64,000 bases of DNA from Bacteroidota bacterium. GTDB lineage: Bacteria; Bacteroidota; Bacteroidia; B-17B0; Aurantibacillaceae. A program made the position numbers and the translations under genes. Location: assembly GCA_017303905.1 (NCBI GenBank), contig JAFLBH010000003.1, forward strand, positions 372,001-436,000, in the 5' to 3' direction. Of the stretch, positions 10,023 to 19,739 are shown in pieces (the first letter of the stretch is position 1; the number at the start of each line of letters is the position of its first letter). A model generated the notes under the pieces. The model did not search any database and was not told where the DNA came from. It was given only the letters and a program-made list of their open reading frames with translations.

Positions 10023-10052
10023 TTGGAACTATCCTTTAATTGCTTACTTTTG
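10023..10052 (+). promoter_or_regulatory. Promoter of prs (Bacteroidota type)
   Basis: TTG at 10023-10025, a 19-nt spacer and TACTTTTG at 10045-10052 match the phylum sigma factor consensus exactly. It lies 15 nt before the chosen prs start, implying a very short leader. Confidence 0.75.
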
Positions 10053-10066
10053 TAGCCCCAATTTTA

Positions 10067-10999
10067 ATGGAAACTCAAGTAAGAATATTCAGCGGTAGCG
10101 CTTCAATAGATTTGTCAGAACAAATTGCCAAATCTTACGGTCAATCTTTGGGTAAAGTACAGCACTATCGTTTCAGTGACGGAGAAATACAAGCATCTTA
10201 CGAGGAAAGCATACGTGGACAAAGTGTTTTTATCATTAATTCAACCATGCCTCCGGCTGAAAACTTGATGGAAATGTTATTAATGATTGACGCCGCGAAA
10301 AGAGCATCTGCAAAACAAATAATAGCGGTTCTTCCATATTTCGGATATGCACGTCAGGATCGTAAAGATCAACCTCGTGTTGCTATTGGCGCAAAATTAG
10401 TAGCTGATATGTTAGCGGTGGCCGGTGCAACACGTGTAATGACAATGGATTTACACGCCGATCAAATTCAGGGTTTCTTTAACGTTCCTGTTGATCATTT
10501 ATACGCTTCAACTATTTTCTTGCCTTACATTCAAAGTTTGCATTTGCATAATTTAACGATTGCGGCTCCTGATATGGGAGGCAGTAAACGTGCCAATGCA
10601 TATGCTAAACATTTGAAATGTGATATCGTTATTTGTTATAAGCAAAGAACAAAGGCAAACGTGGTTGATCATATGACCGCTATTGGTGATATTGAGGGAA
10701 AAGATATCGTGTTATTAGATGATATGATTGATACTGGTGGGACACTATGTAAAGCGGCAGATATGATGGTTGAGCGCGGTGCCAGCAGCGTAAGAGCGAT
10801 GTGTACACATGCCATCTTATCCGGAAAAGCTTATGAAAACATTGAGAAATCAAAAATTAAAGAATTGATTGTTACTGATACAATTCCTTTACAACAGAAA
10901 AGTGAAAAAATAAAAGTACTTAGCGTGGCTGACTTATTTGCGAAAGTTATCAGTAGCGTTCATACTTACGAATCAATTAGTTCAAACTTTATAATTTAA
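10067..10999 (+). CDS. prs: Ribose-phosphate pyrophosphokinase (PRPP synthase, 310 aa)
   Basis: Makes 5-phosphoribosyl-1-pyrophosphate from ribose 5-phosphate and ATP, the precursor of nucleotides, His, Trp and NAD; cytosolic. Visible are the ATP-binding region GYARQDRKDQPR (near residue 94), the divalent-metal stretch MDLHADQIQGFF and the PRPP-binding loop VLLDDMIDTGGTL (near 214-226). I chose METQVRIFSG at 10067; the frame opens earlier at 10040, but those codons overlap the -7 promoter element. The length of 310 residues fits the family. It is followed 73 nt later by rplY, a common gene pair in this phylum. Confidence 0.96.
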   Translation: METQVRIFSGSASIDLSEQIAKSYGQSLGKVQHYRFSDGEIQASYEESIRGQSVFIINSTMPPAENLMEMLLMIDAAKRASAKQIIAVLPYFGYARQDRKDQPRVAIGAKLVADMLAVAGATRVMTMDLHADQIQGFFNVPVDHLYASTIFLPYIQSLHLHNLTIAAPDMGGSKRANAYAKHLKCDIVICYKQRTKANVVDHMTAIGDIEGKDIVLLDDMIDTGGTLCKAADMMVERGASSVRAMCTHAILSGKAYENIEKSKIKELIVTDTIPLQQKSEKIKVLSVADLFAKVISSVHTYESISSNFII

Positions 11000-11072
11000 C
11001 CCGCAAAATATAAAAACTAAAAGCAACGAAATAAAGTAAGCGGGATCTTTATTAGTTGCACAAAAAACAAAA

Positions 11073-11702
11073 ATGAAAACAGTATCATTGAGCGGTTCGC
11101 CACGTGCGAGCGTAGGGAAAACAGATGCGGCCTCTTTAAGGGCGAAAGGTCAGGTTCCATGTGTAATTTATGGTGGTAACGAACAAATCCACTTTTATGC
11201 TGATGAAAGAGCATTTAAAAACATTATTTATACACCGGATACCAACTTAGTAAACATTACAGTTGACGGTAAAAACTTTTTAGCTGTATTACAAGAAGCA
11301 CAATTCCATAAAATCAACGATAAACTTATCCATGCTGATTTCCTTCAAGTAATAGATGGAAAACCTGTAACTGTACAAATTCCGGTTAAAACGGTTGGAC
11401 AATCACAAGGTGTAAAAGAAGGTGGTAAGTTAACAGTTAAAATGCGTAAATTAAAAGTAAAAGGTTTGGTTAATAAATTACCTGAGCGTATCGAGTTAAA
11501 CATCGAAACATTAGGAATTGGTAAATCAATTTCTGTTGGCGATATTAAAATTGATGGAGTAACTATTTTACACCCAAGTAATATTTCAGTTGTAAGTGTT
11601 CAAACAACACGTAACGTGGCTGCGGAAGAAACTACTACCTCAACTCCGGCTGCAACAACTACAACTCCGGCTGCAACAACTGCTGCTCCAGCTAAAAAAT
11701 AA
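11073..11702 (+). CDS. rplY: 50S ribosomal protein L25/general stress protein Ctc (209 aa)
   Basis: Binds 5S rRNA in the large ribosomal subunit. Residues 1-95 are the L25 5S-binding domain (SGSPRASVGKTDAASLRAKG, VPCVIYGG), and about 96-185 are the C-terminal TL5/Ctc beta domain (VGQSQGVKEGGKL, LPERIELNIETLGIGKSI). A low-complexity Thr/Ala/Pro tail with two repeats of the TPAATT type and a terminal AKK covers about 186-209; such disordered tails are common in Bacteroidota L25. Likely co-transcribed with prs; a strong terminator follows. Confidence 0.95.
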   Translation: MKTVSLSGSPRASVGKTDAASLRAKGQVPCVIYGGNEQIHFYADERAFKNIIYTPDTNLVNITVDGKNFLAVLQEAQFHKINDKLIHADFLQVIDGKPVTVQIPVKTVGQSQGVKEGGKLTVKMRKLKVKGLVNKLPERIELNIETLGIGKSISVGDIKIDGVTILHPSNISVVSVQTTRNVAAEETTTSTPAATTTTPAATTAAPAKK

Positions 11703-11722
11703 TTTTATCATCCTTAATTATA

Positions 11723-11748
11723 AACCCCGGCTTTGGTCGGGGTTTTTT
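11723..11748 (+). terminator. Rho-independent terminator after rplY
   Basis: AACCCCG (11723-11729) pairs with CGGGGTT (11738-11744) across an 8-nt loop and is followed by a T run. Confidence 0.9.
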
Positions 11749-11823
11749 GTTAAAATCACTTAATTAAATAATGATAGTTAGCATTTTTTAAGGTTTTTGT
11801 GATTTTAACGGGTTTTTTGGTAC

Positions 11824-11831
11824 TACATTTG
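11824..11831 (+). promoter_or_regulatory. -7 element of the LolA-like gene
   Basis: TACATTTG matches TAnnTTTG and lies 13 nt before the ATG at 11845. No TTG sits at the expected upstream distance, so the call is partial. Confidence 0.45.
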
Positions 11832-11844
11832 CCATCATTAGATT

Positions 11845-12498
11845 ATGAAACATTTACTTTATATACTTCTTTGCGCATGCACTTTCAATGTATTTGCTCA
11901 AGATCAAGACCCAAAAGCTAAAACAATATTAGATGATTTAAGTAAGGTCACAAAGGCCTATAAAACCATTAGTGCTGATTATGCTTTTACCATCTTCAAT
12001 AAGGATAAAAAACAGGTTGAAAAACAAACCGGAAAAGTTCAGGTCAAAGGTCAAAAATTCAAGTTGGAAATTCCGGGAAGCAATATTGTTTGCGATGGCA
12101 AAACTATCTGGACTCACAATAAAGATGCCGGTGAAGTAACCATTAAAAACTTTGAGGTTAATAATGATGAACAATTGAATCCGAGCAAAATTTTCACCTT
12201 ATACGAAACAGGTTATAAATACAAATTTGACAAAGAAGAAAAAATTGGAGCCACCATGTGTAATGTCATCGATCTTTATCCTACTGTTAAGCCTGAAAAG
12301 AAGAAATTTCACACAATCAAAATATACATCGACAAAGCAAAAAAACAAGTTGTTCAATTAAAAATGCTGATGAAAGACGGTGGCTCTCAGTTGTATGAAA
12401 TTAAGACTTTCAAACCTAATCTGGAGCTAGCTGATGCGCTATTCGTGTTCGATACCAAAGCTTTTAAGCCAGATCAAATCATCGACGAGAGGGATTGA
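11845..12498 (+). CDS. LolA-like outer-membrane lipoprotein carrier protein (217 aa)
   Basis: LolA shuttles lipoproteins through the periplasm. The protein has a signal peptide (ILLCACTFNVFAQ), then the LolA/LolB-like half-barrel pattern: ISADYAFTIFNKDKK early, GKVQVKGQKFKLEIPG, VCDGKTIWTHNKDAGEV and YPTVKPEKKKFHTIKIYIDKAKKQVVQLKMLMKDGG. It ends TKAFKPDQIIDERD. The strands and length fit Bacteroidota LolA homologues, though LolA, LolB and related lipid-binding proteins are hard to separate by sequence. A LolD-like ATPase is encoded 15 kb away at 27684. It stands as a single transcription unit between the rplY terminator and a 122-base gap. Confidence 0.8.
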   Translation: MKHLLYILLCACTFNVFAQDQDPKAKTILDDLSKVTKAYKTISADYAFTIFNKDKKQVEKQTGKVQVKGQKFKLEIPGSNIVCDGKTIWTHNKDAGEVTIKNFEVNNDEQLNPSKIFTLYETGYKYKFDKEEKIGATMCNVIDLYPTVKPEKKKFHTIKIYIDKAKKQVVQLKMLMKDGGSQLYEIKTFKPNLELADALFVFDTKAFKPDQIIDERD

Positions 12499-12620
12499 TT
12501 TTAAAGGTTATATCGTCTAAACAATTAGATTTTGGCGAAATGGAACTTATAATGAGTTAATTGTTAATCTAATTTATTTAAAAAGAGGCATTTTGCATAT
12601 CGGATGAGTATCTTTATCCT

Positions 12621-15600
12621 ATGCACATTTTCCGTTATTTAAGAATCGCATTAGCTTTGTTTTTGCAATTCGCGGCAAACCTAGCGTTTGGACAAGGCGC
12701 GCCGTTCTGCCCTTCCATTAACGCACAATTTGGTACAGGTCCTAGCACCACCATTTGTCAAGGACAATGTGCTAATTTATCGGCGAGTGTTGTTCCCGTT
12801 AACCAAACTACAAGTTACTCAGTCACCACAATTCCATACGCGCCGTTTTCATTTACCAATGGAACATCCATTATTGCGAACCAGGATGATATTTGGAGTA
12901 GCGTCTTAAATTTAGGTTTTCCCTTTTGTTACTACGGTAATACATTCACACAAGGTGTTGTTGGTTCTAACGGACAACTTACTTTCAGTTTAGGTGTGGC
13001 TAATCAAACTAACGGTTGGTCCATTACTACTCCTATTCCCAGCTTAGTTGATATGCCCGGAAATACAATTTGCGCTGCCTTTCGTGATATCGATCCAACT
13101 TCAAGCGGTAATATTTATTTCGCAACATACGGAACGGCTCCTTGTCGTTCTTTTGTTATTTCGTGGAACAACGTTCCTATGTTTAGTAATCCCGGCTCTT
13201 GCTCAGGTATTCCTAACTCTACATTTCAATTAGTATTGCATGAAACCAGCAATTACATTGATGTATTTATTCAAAACAGCACAGCATGTCCTGGTTGGAA
13301 TTCAGGGCGAGGAATTATAGGTGTACAAAATGTTAATGGAACTTTAGCAACATTTCCTGCAGGAAGAAACTCACCAGCTCAATGGACCGCCATTAACGAA
13401 GCCTGGCGATTCGTCCCCACAGGTCCGCAATCATATACCGTCAATTGGGCAGGACCAAGTGGAAATGTTGGAACAGGATTAACGGCTAACGTGTGTCCTG
13501 CTACAACTACAAATTACACGGCAACAATGAATATTACAAGTTGTACAGGAGTAAATAGCTCTTATACAAGCGCCGTAACTGTATCGGTTGTGCCTAGCCC
13601 TACACTAACTGTTAATTCAGCAACGGTTTGTCAAGGTACACCTGCCACTCTAACGGTTAGCGGGGGTACGTCATACACATGGCAGCCCGGAAATATAACA
13701 GGTTCTTCGGTTACCTTCACTCCCGCCGCAACAACTATTTATACAGTCACAGGTAGTCCGGGTGGTCCGGGATGTTTAGGAACCGCAACAACAAATATTA
13801 ATGTAAATGGAGCTGCAGTTGCCATTCCCGGAAGTAATTCTCCGATATGCGCCGGCAATACACTCAGTTTAACTGTAGGAGCCGCGTTAAATTATACATG
13901 GACCGGACCGAACGGATTCAGTTCCAATTTACAAAACCCAACCATTACAAACGTTACCACCAACGCCAGTGGAACGTATACCATATTTATGAGTAGCGGT
14001 GGAACTTGTACAGCTATTGCTACTACATCCGTTACAATTTTCCCTTTACCAAATCCGGTTGCAGCCAATAACGGACCATTATGTGATGGCGCAACACTCA
14101 ATCTAACCGGAGGAGGAAGTATCACGTATACATGGACCGGCCCGAATGGTTTTAGCAGCACGAATCAAAACCCATCGCTTACTAACGTTAACTCCCTTGC
14201 GGCAGGTGTGTATACCTTGATGGTTGGTGCAGGAAGTTGTTCAGCTTCGACTACAACATCATTAACTGTTAATCCATTGCCATCACCTACTATAATAAGC
14301 AATAGTCCGGTTTGTGAAGGACAAACAATTAATTTTACAGGAAGTGGTGGAACAAGTTATTTATGGGTTGGGCCCGGAAGCTTCAATTCAAACGCGCAAA
14401 ATCCTAGTATTGCATCCGCATCCATGATTCATAACGGAACATTTACGTTAACAGTAACCGATGCTAACAATTGCAGTAATAGCACTACACATGCTTATGT
14501 AGTAAATTCACTTCCTGTGGTTAGCGCAACAGGATCATCCATTTGTGTGAATCAAACCATGAACTTGAGTGCCAATGGCGGAGTAACATATAATTGGAGC
14601 GGACCAAATGGATTTACTTCTAACTTACAAAACCCTAGTGTTACAAACGCTCAAACAAACATGGCGGGAGTTTATAATGTTACTGTAACAAATGCTAACT
14701 CATGCGTAAATACCGGAATGGCAACCGTATTGATTAATCCGGAGCCCACTCCTATTGCAAACAGCAATAGCCCTATCTGTGTAAATTCAATTTTAAGTTT
14801 AAATGGCAGTGGTGGCGTTAATTATTCGTGGAGTGGTCCTAATGGATTTTCATCTTCTGCTCAAAATCCAACATTAGTTGCAACCAGTGCAGGCATGAGT
14901 GGCAGCTATATGCTCACCGTTAGTGACGCGATTGGTTGTTCATCTTCTACCGCAATAACAGTGGTCGTAAATCCTATCCCATCTATCTCAATTACGTCTC
15001 AAAACATCAATGGATGCGCGCCTGTTTGTACACAGTTCTCAGCACAAACATCAAGCGGGGTTCAAAGTGTAAATTGGAATTCGGGAGGAGGACAGAGTGC
15101 CAGCGGTAATACTGTTGATTTTTGTTATTCGCAGGCCGGCAATTATTTAATTACAGCGCAGGCTGTTGATAATGCAGGATGTATTAATACCTCAACCTAT
15201 GCAATTAATATAGTACCAAAACCTATTGCTGATTTTAACTACGCGCCTTATTATCCAACAGTAAACACTGACGGAACTGTAAAATTCACGGATGCTTCTC
15301 ATACCGGAACAATTACTGCCTGGAATTGGTATTTTATGAACACTGCACAATATACTTCCACACAACAGCATCCTGAATTCACTTTCACTGAAGCAGGAAG
15401 TTATGAGGTTGTATTGGTAGTGAAAAACAACATTGGTTGCAGCGATACCATTATTAAAACAATTGTAGTGGGAGAAGATTACGGAATTTATGTACCAAAT
15501 GCTTTTACTCCAAACAAGGACGGATTAAACGATTTCTTCCAACCAAAAGGTTTTGGAATAAAAAAATATCAATTAGAAATTTTTGACAGATGGGGAGAAA

Positions 15601-15767
15601 GAATTTTTGTTAGTAAAGAGTTTGAAAATGGTTGGGATGGAAAACGTCATAGAGGAATTGATTATGGCACTTATTGTCCGGATGGCGTTTATGTTTGGCG
15701 AATTACGCTCACCAATGTAAAAGGCGAATCGAAGGAATTAAAAGGACACGTAACATTAATTAAATAA
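12621..15767 (+). CDS. T9SS type B cargo: Ig-like/PKD repeat protein with gliding-motility C-terminal domain (1048 aa)
   Basis: Signal peptide to about residue 25 (ALALFLQFAANLAFGQ). Residues about 50-265 form a nidogen-like-looking beta domain (NLGFPFCYYGNTF, TICAAFRDIDP, TFQLVLHETSNYIDVFIQN). About six Ig-like repeats of 75-80 residues follow, most with a central YxWxGPNGFxSxxQNP core, then two PKD-like domains (second with ITAWNWYFMNTAQYTSTQQHP). The end is the type B sorting domain (YVPNAFTPNKDGLNDFFQP, IFDRWGERIF, GVYVWRI, GHVTLIK). Type B cargo usually needs a PorP/SprF partner. A paralogue follows 8 nt downstream. Role inferred: adhesin or surface filament component. Confidence 0.88.
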   Translation: MHIFRYLRIALALFLQFAANLAFGQGAPFCPSINAQFGTGPSTTICQGQCANLSASVVPVNQTTSYSVTTIPYAPFSFTNGTSIIANQDDIWSSVLNLGFPFCYYGNTFTQGVVGSNGQLTFSLGVANQTNGWSITTPIPSLVDMPGNTICAAFRDIDPTSSGNIYFATYGTAPCRSFVISWNNVPMFSNPGSCSGIPNSTFQLVLHETSNYIDVFIQNSTACPGWNSGRGIIGVQNVNGTLATFPAGRNSPAQWTAINEAWRFVPTGPQSYTVNWAGPSGNVGTGLTANVCPATTTNYTATMNITSCTGVNSSYTSAVTVSVVPSPTLTVNSATVCQGTPATLTVSGGTSYTWQPGNITGSSVTFTPAATTIYTVTGSPGGPGCLGTATTNINVNGAAVAIPGSNSPICAGNTLSLTVGAALNYTWTGPNGFSSNLQNPTITNVTTNASGTYTIFMSSGGTCTAIATTSVTIFPLPNPVAANNGPLCDGATLNLTGGGSITYTWTGPNGFSSTNQNPSLTNVNSLAAGVYTLMVGAGSCSASTTTSLTVNPLPSPTIISNSPVCEGQTINFTGSGGTSYLWVGPGSFNSNAQNPSIASASMIHNGTFTLTVTDANNCSNSTTHAYVVNSLPVVSATGSSICVNQTMNLSANGGVTYNWSGPNGFTSNLQNPSVTNAQTNMAGVYNVTVTNANSCVNTGMATVLINPEPTPIANSNSPICVNSILSLNGSGGVNYSWSGPNGFSSSAQNPTLVATSAGMSGSYMLTVSDAIGCSSSTAITVVVNPIPSISITSQNINGCAPVCTQFSAQTSSGVQSVNWNSGGGQSASGNTVDFCYSQAGNYLITAQAVDNAGCINTSTYAINIVPKPIADFNYAPYYPTVNTDGTVKFTDASHTGTITAWNWYFMNTAQYTSTQQHPEFTFTEAGSYEVVLVVKNNIGCSDTIIKTIVVGEDYGIYVPNAFTPNKDGLNDFFQPKGFGIKKYQLEIFDRWGERIFVSKEFENGWDGKRHRGIDYGTYCPDGVYVWRITLTNVKGESKELKGHVTLIK

Positions 15768-15775
15768 ATACAGCG

Positions 15776-18700
15776 ATGATGAATAACTTAAAAAAAACAT
15801 TAACGATTGCATTTGTTGCTATTGTAAATGTAATATTCGGACAATATTATCCAAGTTGCCCAAGCAATCTTGTGTATCTTCATACAAGTCCGGTGAAGGT
15901 TTACAATCCTGCATTGCCAATAAGTGCAACCAATCCTTCTAATACTCCTGTAACAACAGGTGGTGGTGGTTTAGCGCTTATGCCTAATTTAAATGCAGCA
16001 ACTCCAAATCCAACTTTTTATACCATCATCAGTGGTAACGTTGCTTGGTGGAACGGTACAACCTGGGTAAACACAGGTCATGCCATTGGCAATACAGCCG
16101 CAGTTAACTTAGGTGGTTGTGGTTGTTATTTGTATAGTTTAGTGGGATCTAGTGGTCAGGTTTGGGTTTACAACGGTACGGGTCCAGGTACTTTGTTAAC
16201 TACATTAACCGGATTCAGCGGTGGCGGTCCGTACGATATTGTAACAGACGCTAACTGTAATTTCTATATTTTAAAAACAACAAATCCACAAGCATTAACC
16301 ATGTACAGTCCAACAGGATCTGTTGTTGCTACTTATAATATGACAGGTATGCCTAGTACTTCTGCAGGTGGAGGTTTTGCAATTATAGGCAACCAGGTTT
16401 TTGTTCATAATTCGAATGGATTCTTTTCAGGTAATATAACGGGCTCAACCATCAGCTTTACCAATGTCGCGGGAGTTGCAGGTCAGATGGGTGGTGGTGA
16501 TTATGCTTCATGTCCTACCGGGGCTCTAGTTACCTCTTACACTGCAAATGCCGTGGTAACCGGTACGTTAGGTTGTTCCACAACTTCAGTAACATTAACA
16601 GCCAATACCAATCTTACTCCGGTTAACTCATATAGCTGGACAGGTCCGGGATTAACAGGACCAACTAACGCGTCTGTTGCAATAGGAACTGCTCCGGGTG
16701 TTTATAGTTGTACAATTTCAAAAACAGTTTGTCCGGTTGCATCAACTGTGGTAACTGCCACTGTAGTTTCCAACGGTACTGTAATTAGTCCTACTATTTC
16801 ATTAACCAACACACTAACGTGCGCCAGCCCTACGGCATCTTTAAGCGTAAATCCTGGGCCTCCGGGTTATACGTATACATGGACCGGACCCGGTATTACA
16901 AGTGGAAACGGAACCGCAACGGTAGCAATCAATCAAGGTGGAACCTACACGGTCGCAGTGGCCAACGCCACAAATACTTGTCAAGGTTCACAAACATTAA
17001 GTGTTCCTACTGACACTACGCCTCCTACAGTTTCTTCAACACCTTCCGGAACAAACATATGTTTCGGACAAAGCACCAGCTTAACTGCATCAGGCGCCGT
17101 ATCCTATTTATGGAGTACTGCCGCAACAACCAGTGTAATTAACGTTACGCCTAACACTACCACAACTTATACGGTGGTTGGCATGGCTGCTAACGGCTGT
17201 ACAAATACTTCTGTCTCTACTGTTACAGTTATTCCTTTACCGGTTCCCGTAGCAACTAATAACGGACCATTATGTGTTGGTGCTAATTTGCAACTAAATG
17301 TAAACGCAGGCTCAACCTGGGCATGGGCAGGACCAAACGGTTTTATTAATATGACACAAAACCCAAACATTCCTGCTGTAACGATTAATGAAGCCGGTGT
17401 TTATACAGTGATAGCCACTGTTGGAAGCTGTACAGGAATTGCAACTACTTCGGTTACTATTAACGCTCTTCCGTTACCAACTGCAAGTAATAACGGACCG
17501 GTGTGCGAAGGCGTAGGATTAACATTTAATGGAAGCGGCGGCGTATTTTATAATTGGAGCGGACCTTCGGGATTTGTTTCAAATTCGCAAACACCGGGAA
17601 TATTAGCACCATCCGTTACAAATAGTGGTACTTATACTTTAACTGTAACAGATGCGAATGGCTGTACTAATTTTACGACTACAACAGCAGTTGTAAATCC
17701 ATTACCAGCTATTTCAATTTCCGGATCAACGGTGTGTGCTAACCAAACAATTAATTTAGGTGCAACTGGAGGAACAATTTATAATTGGAGTGGTCCGGGT
17801 GGATTTACTTCAAGTTCACAAAACCCTTCTATACCAAATGCAAATCCATCGATGGGGGGTGTTTATTCGGTAACTGTAACAGACGTTAATAACTGTAGCA
17901 GTACAAGTAACACCGTAGTAGTGGTGAATCCAATACCGACTCCAAATGCAAATAACAATTCTCCGGTTTGTACAGGACAATCCTTTGCCTTAAGTGCAAC
18001 AGGAGGTTTAACTTATAGCTGGGTTGGTCCGAATGGTTTTACATCAGCAGCACAAAACCCATTAATTAATACATCCACGTCAAACATGTCGGGAACTTAC
18101 TCGGTAACTGTATTTGACAATATTGGTTGTCCTGCGACTGCTGTTACCACTGTAACAGTAAATCCATTACCAAACCCTAGCATCATTGCTAACAACACAT
18201 TTGGTTGCGCGCCATTATGCGCCACTTTCACCGTGCAAAATTCAACTGCATTACAAAGTGTAGTTTGGTCGGTGAACGGAGGCAATGGAGCTAATGGAAA
18301 TACGTACGAAAATTGTTTTAATGCCGCCGGATTATTTACAGTGACTGCAGGTGTAACCGACATTAACGGCTGCTCAAATACCACTGCATATTTAGTAGAT
18401 GTTTATCCAATACCGGTTGCTGATTTTAATTTCGCGCCAATTAAACCAATTGTAAATCATGATGAAGTAACCTTTACGGATGCTTCGCACAGCGCCAGCA
18501 TTACTGCATGGAATTGGTATTTCTATAGTAACGCAACTAACACTTCTAACTTGCAACATCCAACCTTCTATTATCCGGAGGCAGGAACATATCCTATAAC
18601 ATTGGTTGTGAAAAGTGATAAAGGTTGCGTTGATACCATCACGAAAATAATTGTGGTTGGTGAGGACTTCGGTATTTATATTCCAAATGCATTTACGCCA

Positions 18701-18955
18701 AATGGTGACGGATTAAATGATTTCTTCCAACCAAAGGGTTTTGGTATTAAAGACTATGAATTAGAAATTTTTGATCGCTGGGGTGAGCGCATTTTCAATA
18801 CAAAAGTGTTTGAAGAAGGCTGGGACGGAAAATATCACCGAGGAATTGATTATGGTAAATACTGCAAGGACGATACATACGTTTGGAAGATTAAAGTAGT
18901 AAATGTGTTTGGTGAAGCGAAATACTACACCGGCCACGTTACTTTACTTAAATAA
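15776..18955 (+). CDS. T9SS type B cargo, paralogue of the preceding protein (1059 aa)
   Basis: Signal peptide to about residue 22 (TIAFVAIVNVIFGQ). The N-terminal 230 residues differ from the upstream paralogue and read like a beta-propeller: short blade-like repeats (NVAWWNGTTWVNTG, LYSLVGSSGQVWVYNG, PYDIVTDANCNFYILK, GFAIIGNQVFVHNSNG). Ig-like repeats with WxGPxGF cores, two PKD-like domains and a type B sorting domain follow; the last 90 residues are nearly the same as in the upstream protein (FTPNGDGLNDFFQPKGFGIK, FDRWGERIF, GWDGKYHRGIDYG). The 8-nt gap implies one operon. A tandem duplication in which the head domain was exchanged while the stalk and sorting domain were kept is the simplest reading (inference). 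Confidence 0.88.
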   Translation: MMNNLKKTLTIAFVAIVNVIFGQYYPSCPSNLVYLHTSPVKVYNPALPISATNPSNTPVTTGGGGLALMPNLNAATPNPTFYTIISGNVAWWNGTTWVNTGHAIGNTAAVNLGGCGCYLYSLVGSSGQVWVYNGTGPGTLLTTLTGFSGGGPYDIVTDANCNFYILKTTNPQALTMYSPTGSVVATYNMTGMPSTSAGGGFAIIGNQVFVHNSNGFFSGNITGSTISFTNVAGVAGQMGGGDYASCPTGALVTSYTANAVVTGTLGCSTTSVTLTANTNLTPVNSYSWTGPGLTGPTNASVAIGTAPGVYSCTISKTVCPVASTVVTATVVSNGTVISPTISLTNTLTCASPTASLSVNPGPPGYTYTWTGPGITSGNGTATVAINQGGTYTVAVANATNTCQGSQTLSVPTDTTPPTVSSTPSGTNICFGQSTSLTASGAVSYLWSTAATTSVINVTPNTTTTYTVVGMAANGCTNTSVSTVTVIPLPVPVATNNGPLCVGANLQLNVNAGSTWAWAGPNGFINMTQNPNIPAVTINEAGVYTVIATVGSCTGIATTSVTINALPLPTASNNGPVCEGVGLTFNGSGGVFYNWSGPSGFVSNSQTPGILAPSVTNSGTYTLTVTDANGCTNFTTTTAVVNPLPAISISGSTVCANQTINLGATGGTIYNWSGPGGFTSSSQNPSIPNANPSMGGVYSVTVTDVNNCSSTSNTVVVVNPIPTPNANNNSPVCTGQSFALSATGGLTYSWVGPNGFTSAAQNPLINTSTSNMSGTYSVTVFDNIGCPATAVTTVTVNPLPNPSIIANNTFGCAPLCATFTVQNSTALQSVVWSVNGGNGANGNTYENCFNAAGLFTVTAGVTDINGCSNTTAYLVDVYPIPVADFNFAPIKPIVNHDEVTFTDASHSASITAWNWYFYSNATNTSNLQHPTFYYPEAGTYPITLVVKSDKGCVDTITKIIVVGEDFGIYIPNAFTPNGDGLNDFFQPKGFGIKDYELEIFDRWGERIFNTKVFEEGWDGKYHRGIDYGKYCKDDTYVWKIKVVNVFGEAKYYTGHVTLLK

Positions 18956-19060
18956 TTGATTGTACCTTAATAGATAATTAAGGTATTTAAAGGACAATAC
19001 TTAATATCGTTTCTGGATGTCGTTTTCATTAAAATGTATTATTGCATAATACAATTGTTT

Positions 19061-19732
19061 ATGCTCAAAACATCAAAATATTTAATTGTTTTATCAAGTT
19101 TCATTTTATCCCTTTCTTGCGTCAAAACCAAGGTAGTACAAAATGAATATCATTACCCACGACCCGATGAGTTGTTTGATTATTGTTACTTTAAACCCGG
19201 AACCTATTGGGTTATGGAAGACAGCTTAAGCAATAAGGTTGACAGCATTTATATTACTAAAGCCGTTGATGACATTTATAATGTTTCTAAAGATTTGGGG
19301 TGGTACTTTTATGGGACATTTTACAGATTTAACTGCGAAATGTTTAGTTCCTATGATAAATATTCCTATTCTAACTCTATTGATCAATCACAACAAAATA
19401 TCAATGGAATGTCAAAAACATCTGTAAAAAGACAGAGGGTATCCACAATAAGCAGCAGTAACCCTAATGGAGAGGCATTTGTTTTTTCGGAAGAAAAATC
19501 TAAATCACTTTATTTAAATCAAAGCGTATCAAGCTTCGCTGGCAGTACTTATTCAATCACTATTAATTCCAATACTTTTTACAACGTACAAAAGTGGAGT
19601 ATAAATACAAGTGGTATCGACGCCAATTCAAATGCTAATTATTATTTAAGTAAAAAAATCGGAATTATTAAAAGAGTAATTAATGATAGTAACCAAAATT
19701 GGAAACTTATCAGGTATAATATTGTGCAGTAA
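19061..19732 (+). CDS. Hypothetical lipoprotein (223 aa)
   Basis: Start MLKTSKYLIV at 19061 gives a lipoprotein signal peptide with lipobox LSLSC; the frame opens nine codons earlier at 19034, but that adds nothing signal-like. The mature protein has charged, Tyr-rich beta-prone sequence (KPGTYWVMEDSLSNKVDSIYITK, YYLSKKIGIIKRVI), resembling small Bacteroidota lipoproteins in which a text-like KPGTYWVYxD motif recurs. No domain recognised. It lies 105 nt after the T9SS pair and converges on the minus-strand gene ending at 19740. Confidence 0.65.
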   Translation: MLKTSKYLIVLSSFILSLSCVKTKVVQNEYHYPRPDELFDYCYFKPGTYWVMEDSLSNKVDSIYITKAVDDIYNVSKDLGWYFYGTFYRFNCEMFSSYDKYSYSNSIDQSQQNINGMSKTSVKRQRVSTISSSNPNGEAFVFSEEKSKSLYLNQSVSSFAGSTYSITINSNTFYNVQKWSINTSGIDANSNANYYLSKKIGIIKRVINDSNQNWKLIRYNIVQ

Positions 19733-19739
19733 AGTTTGT

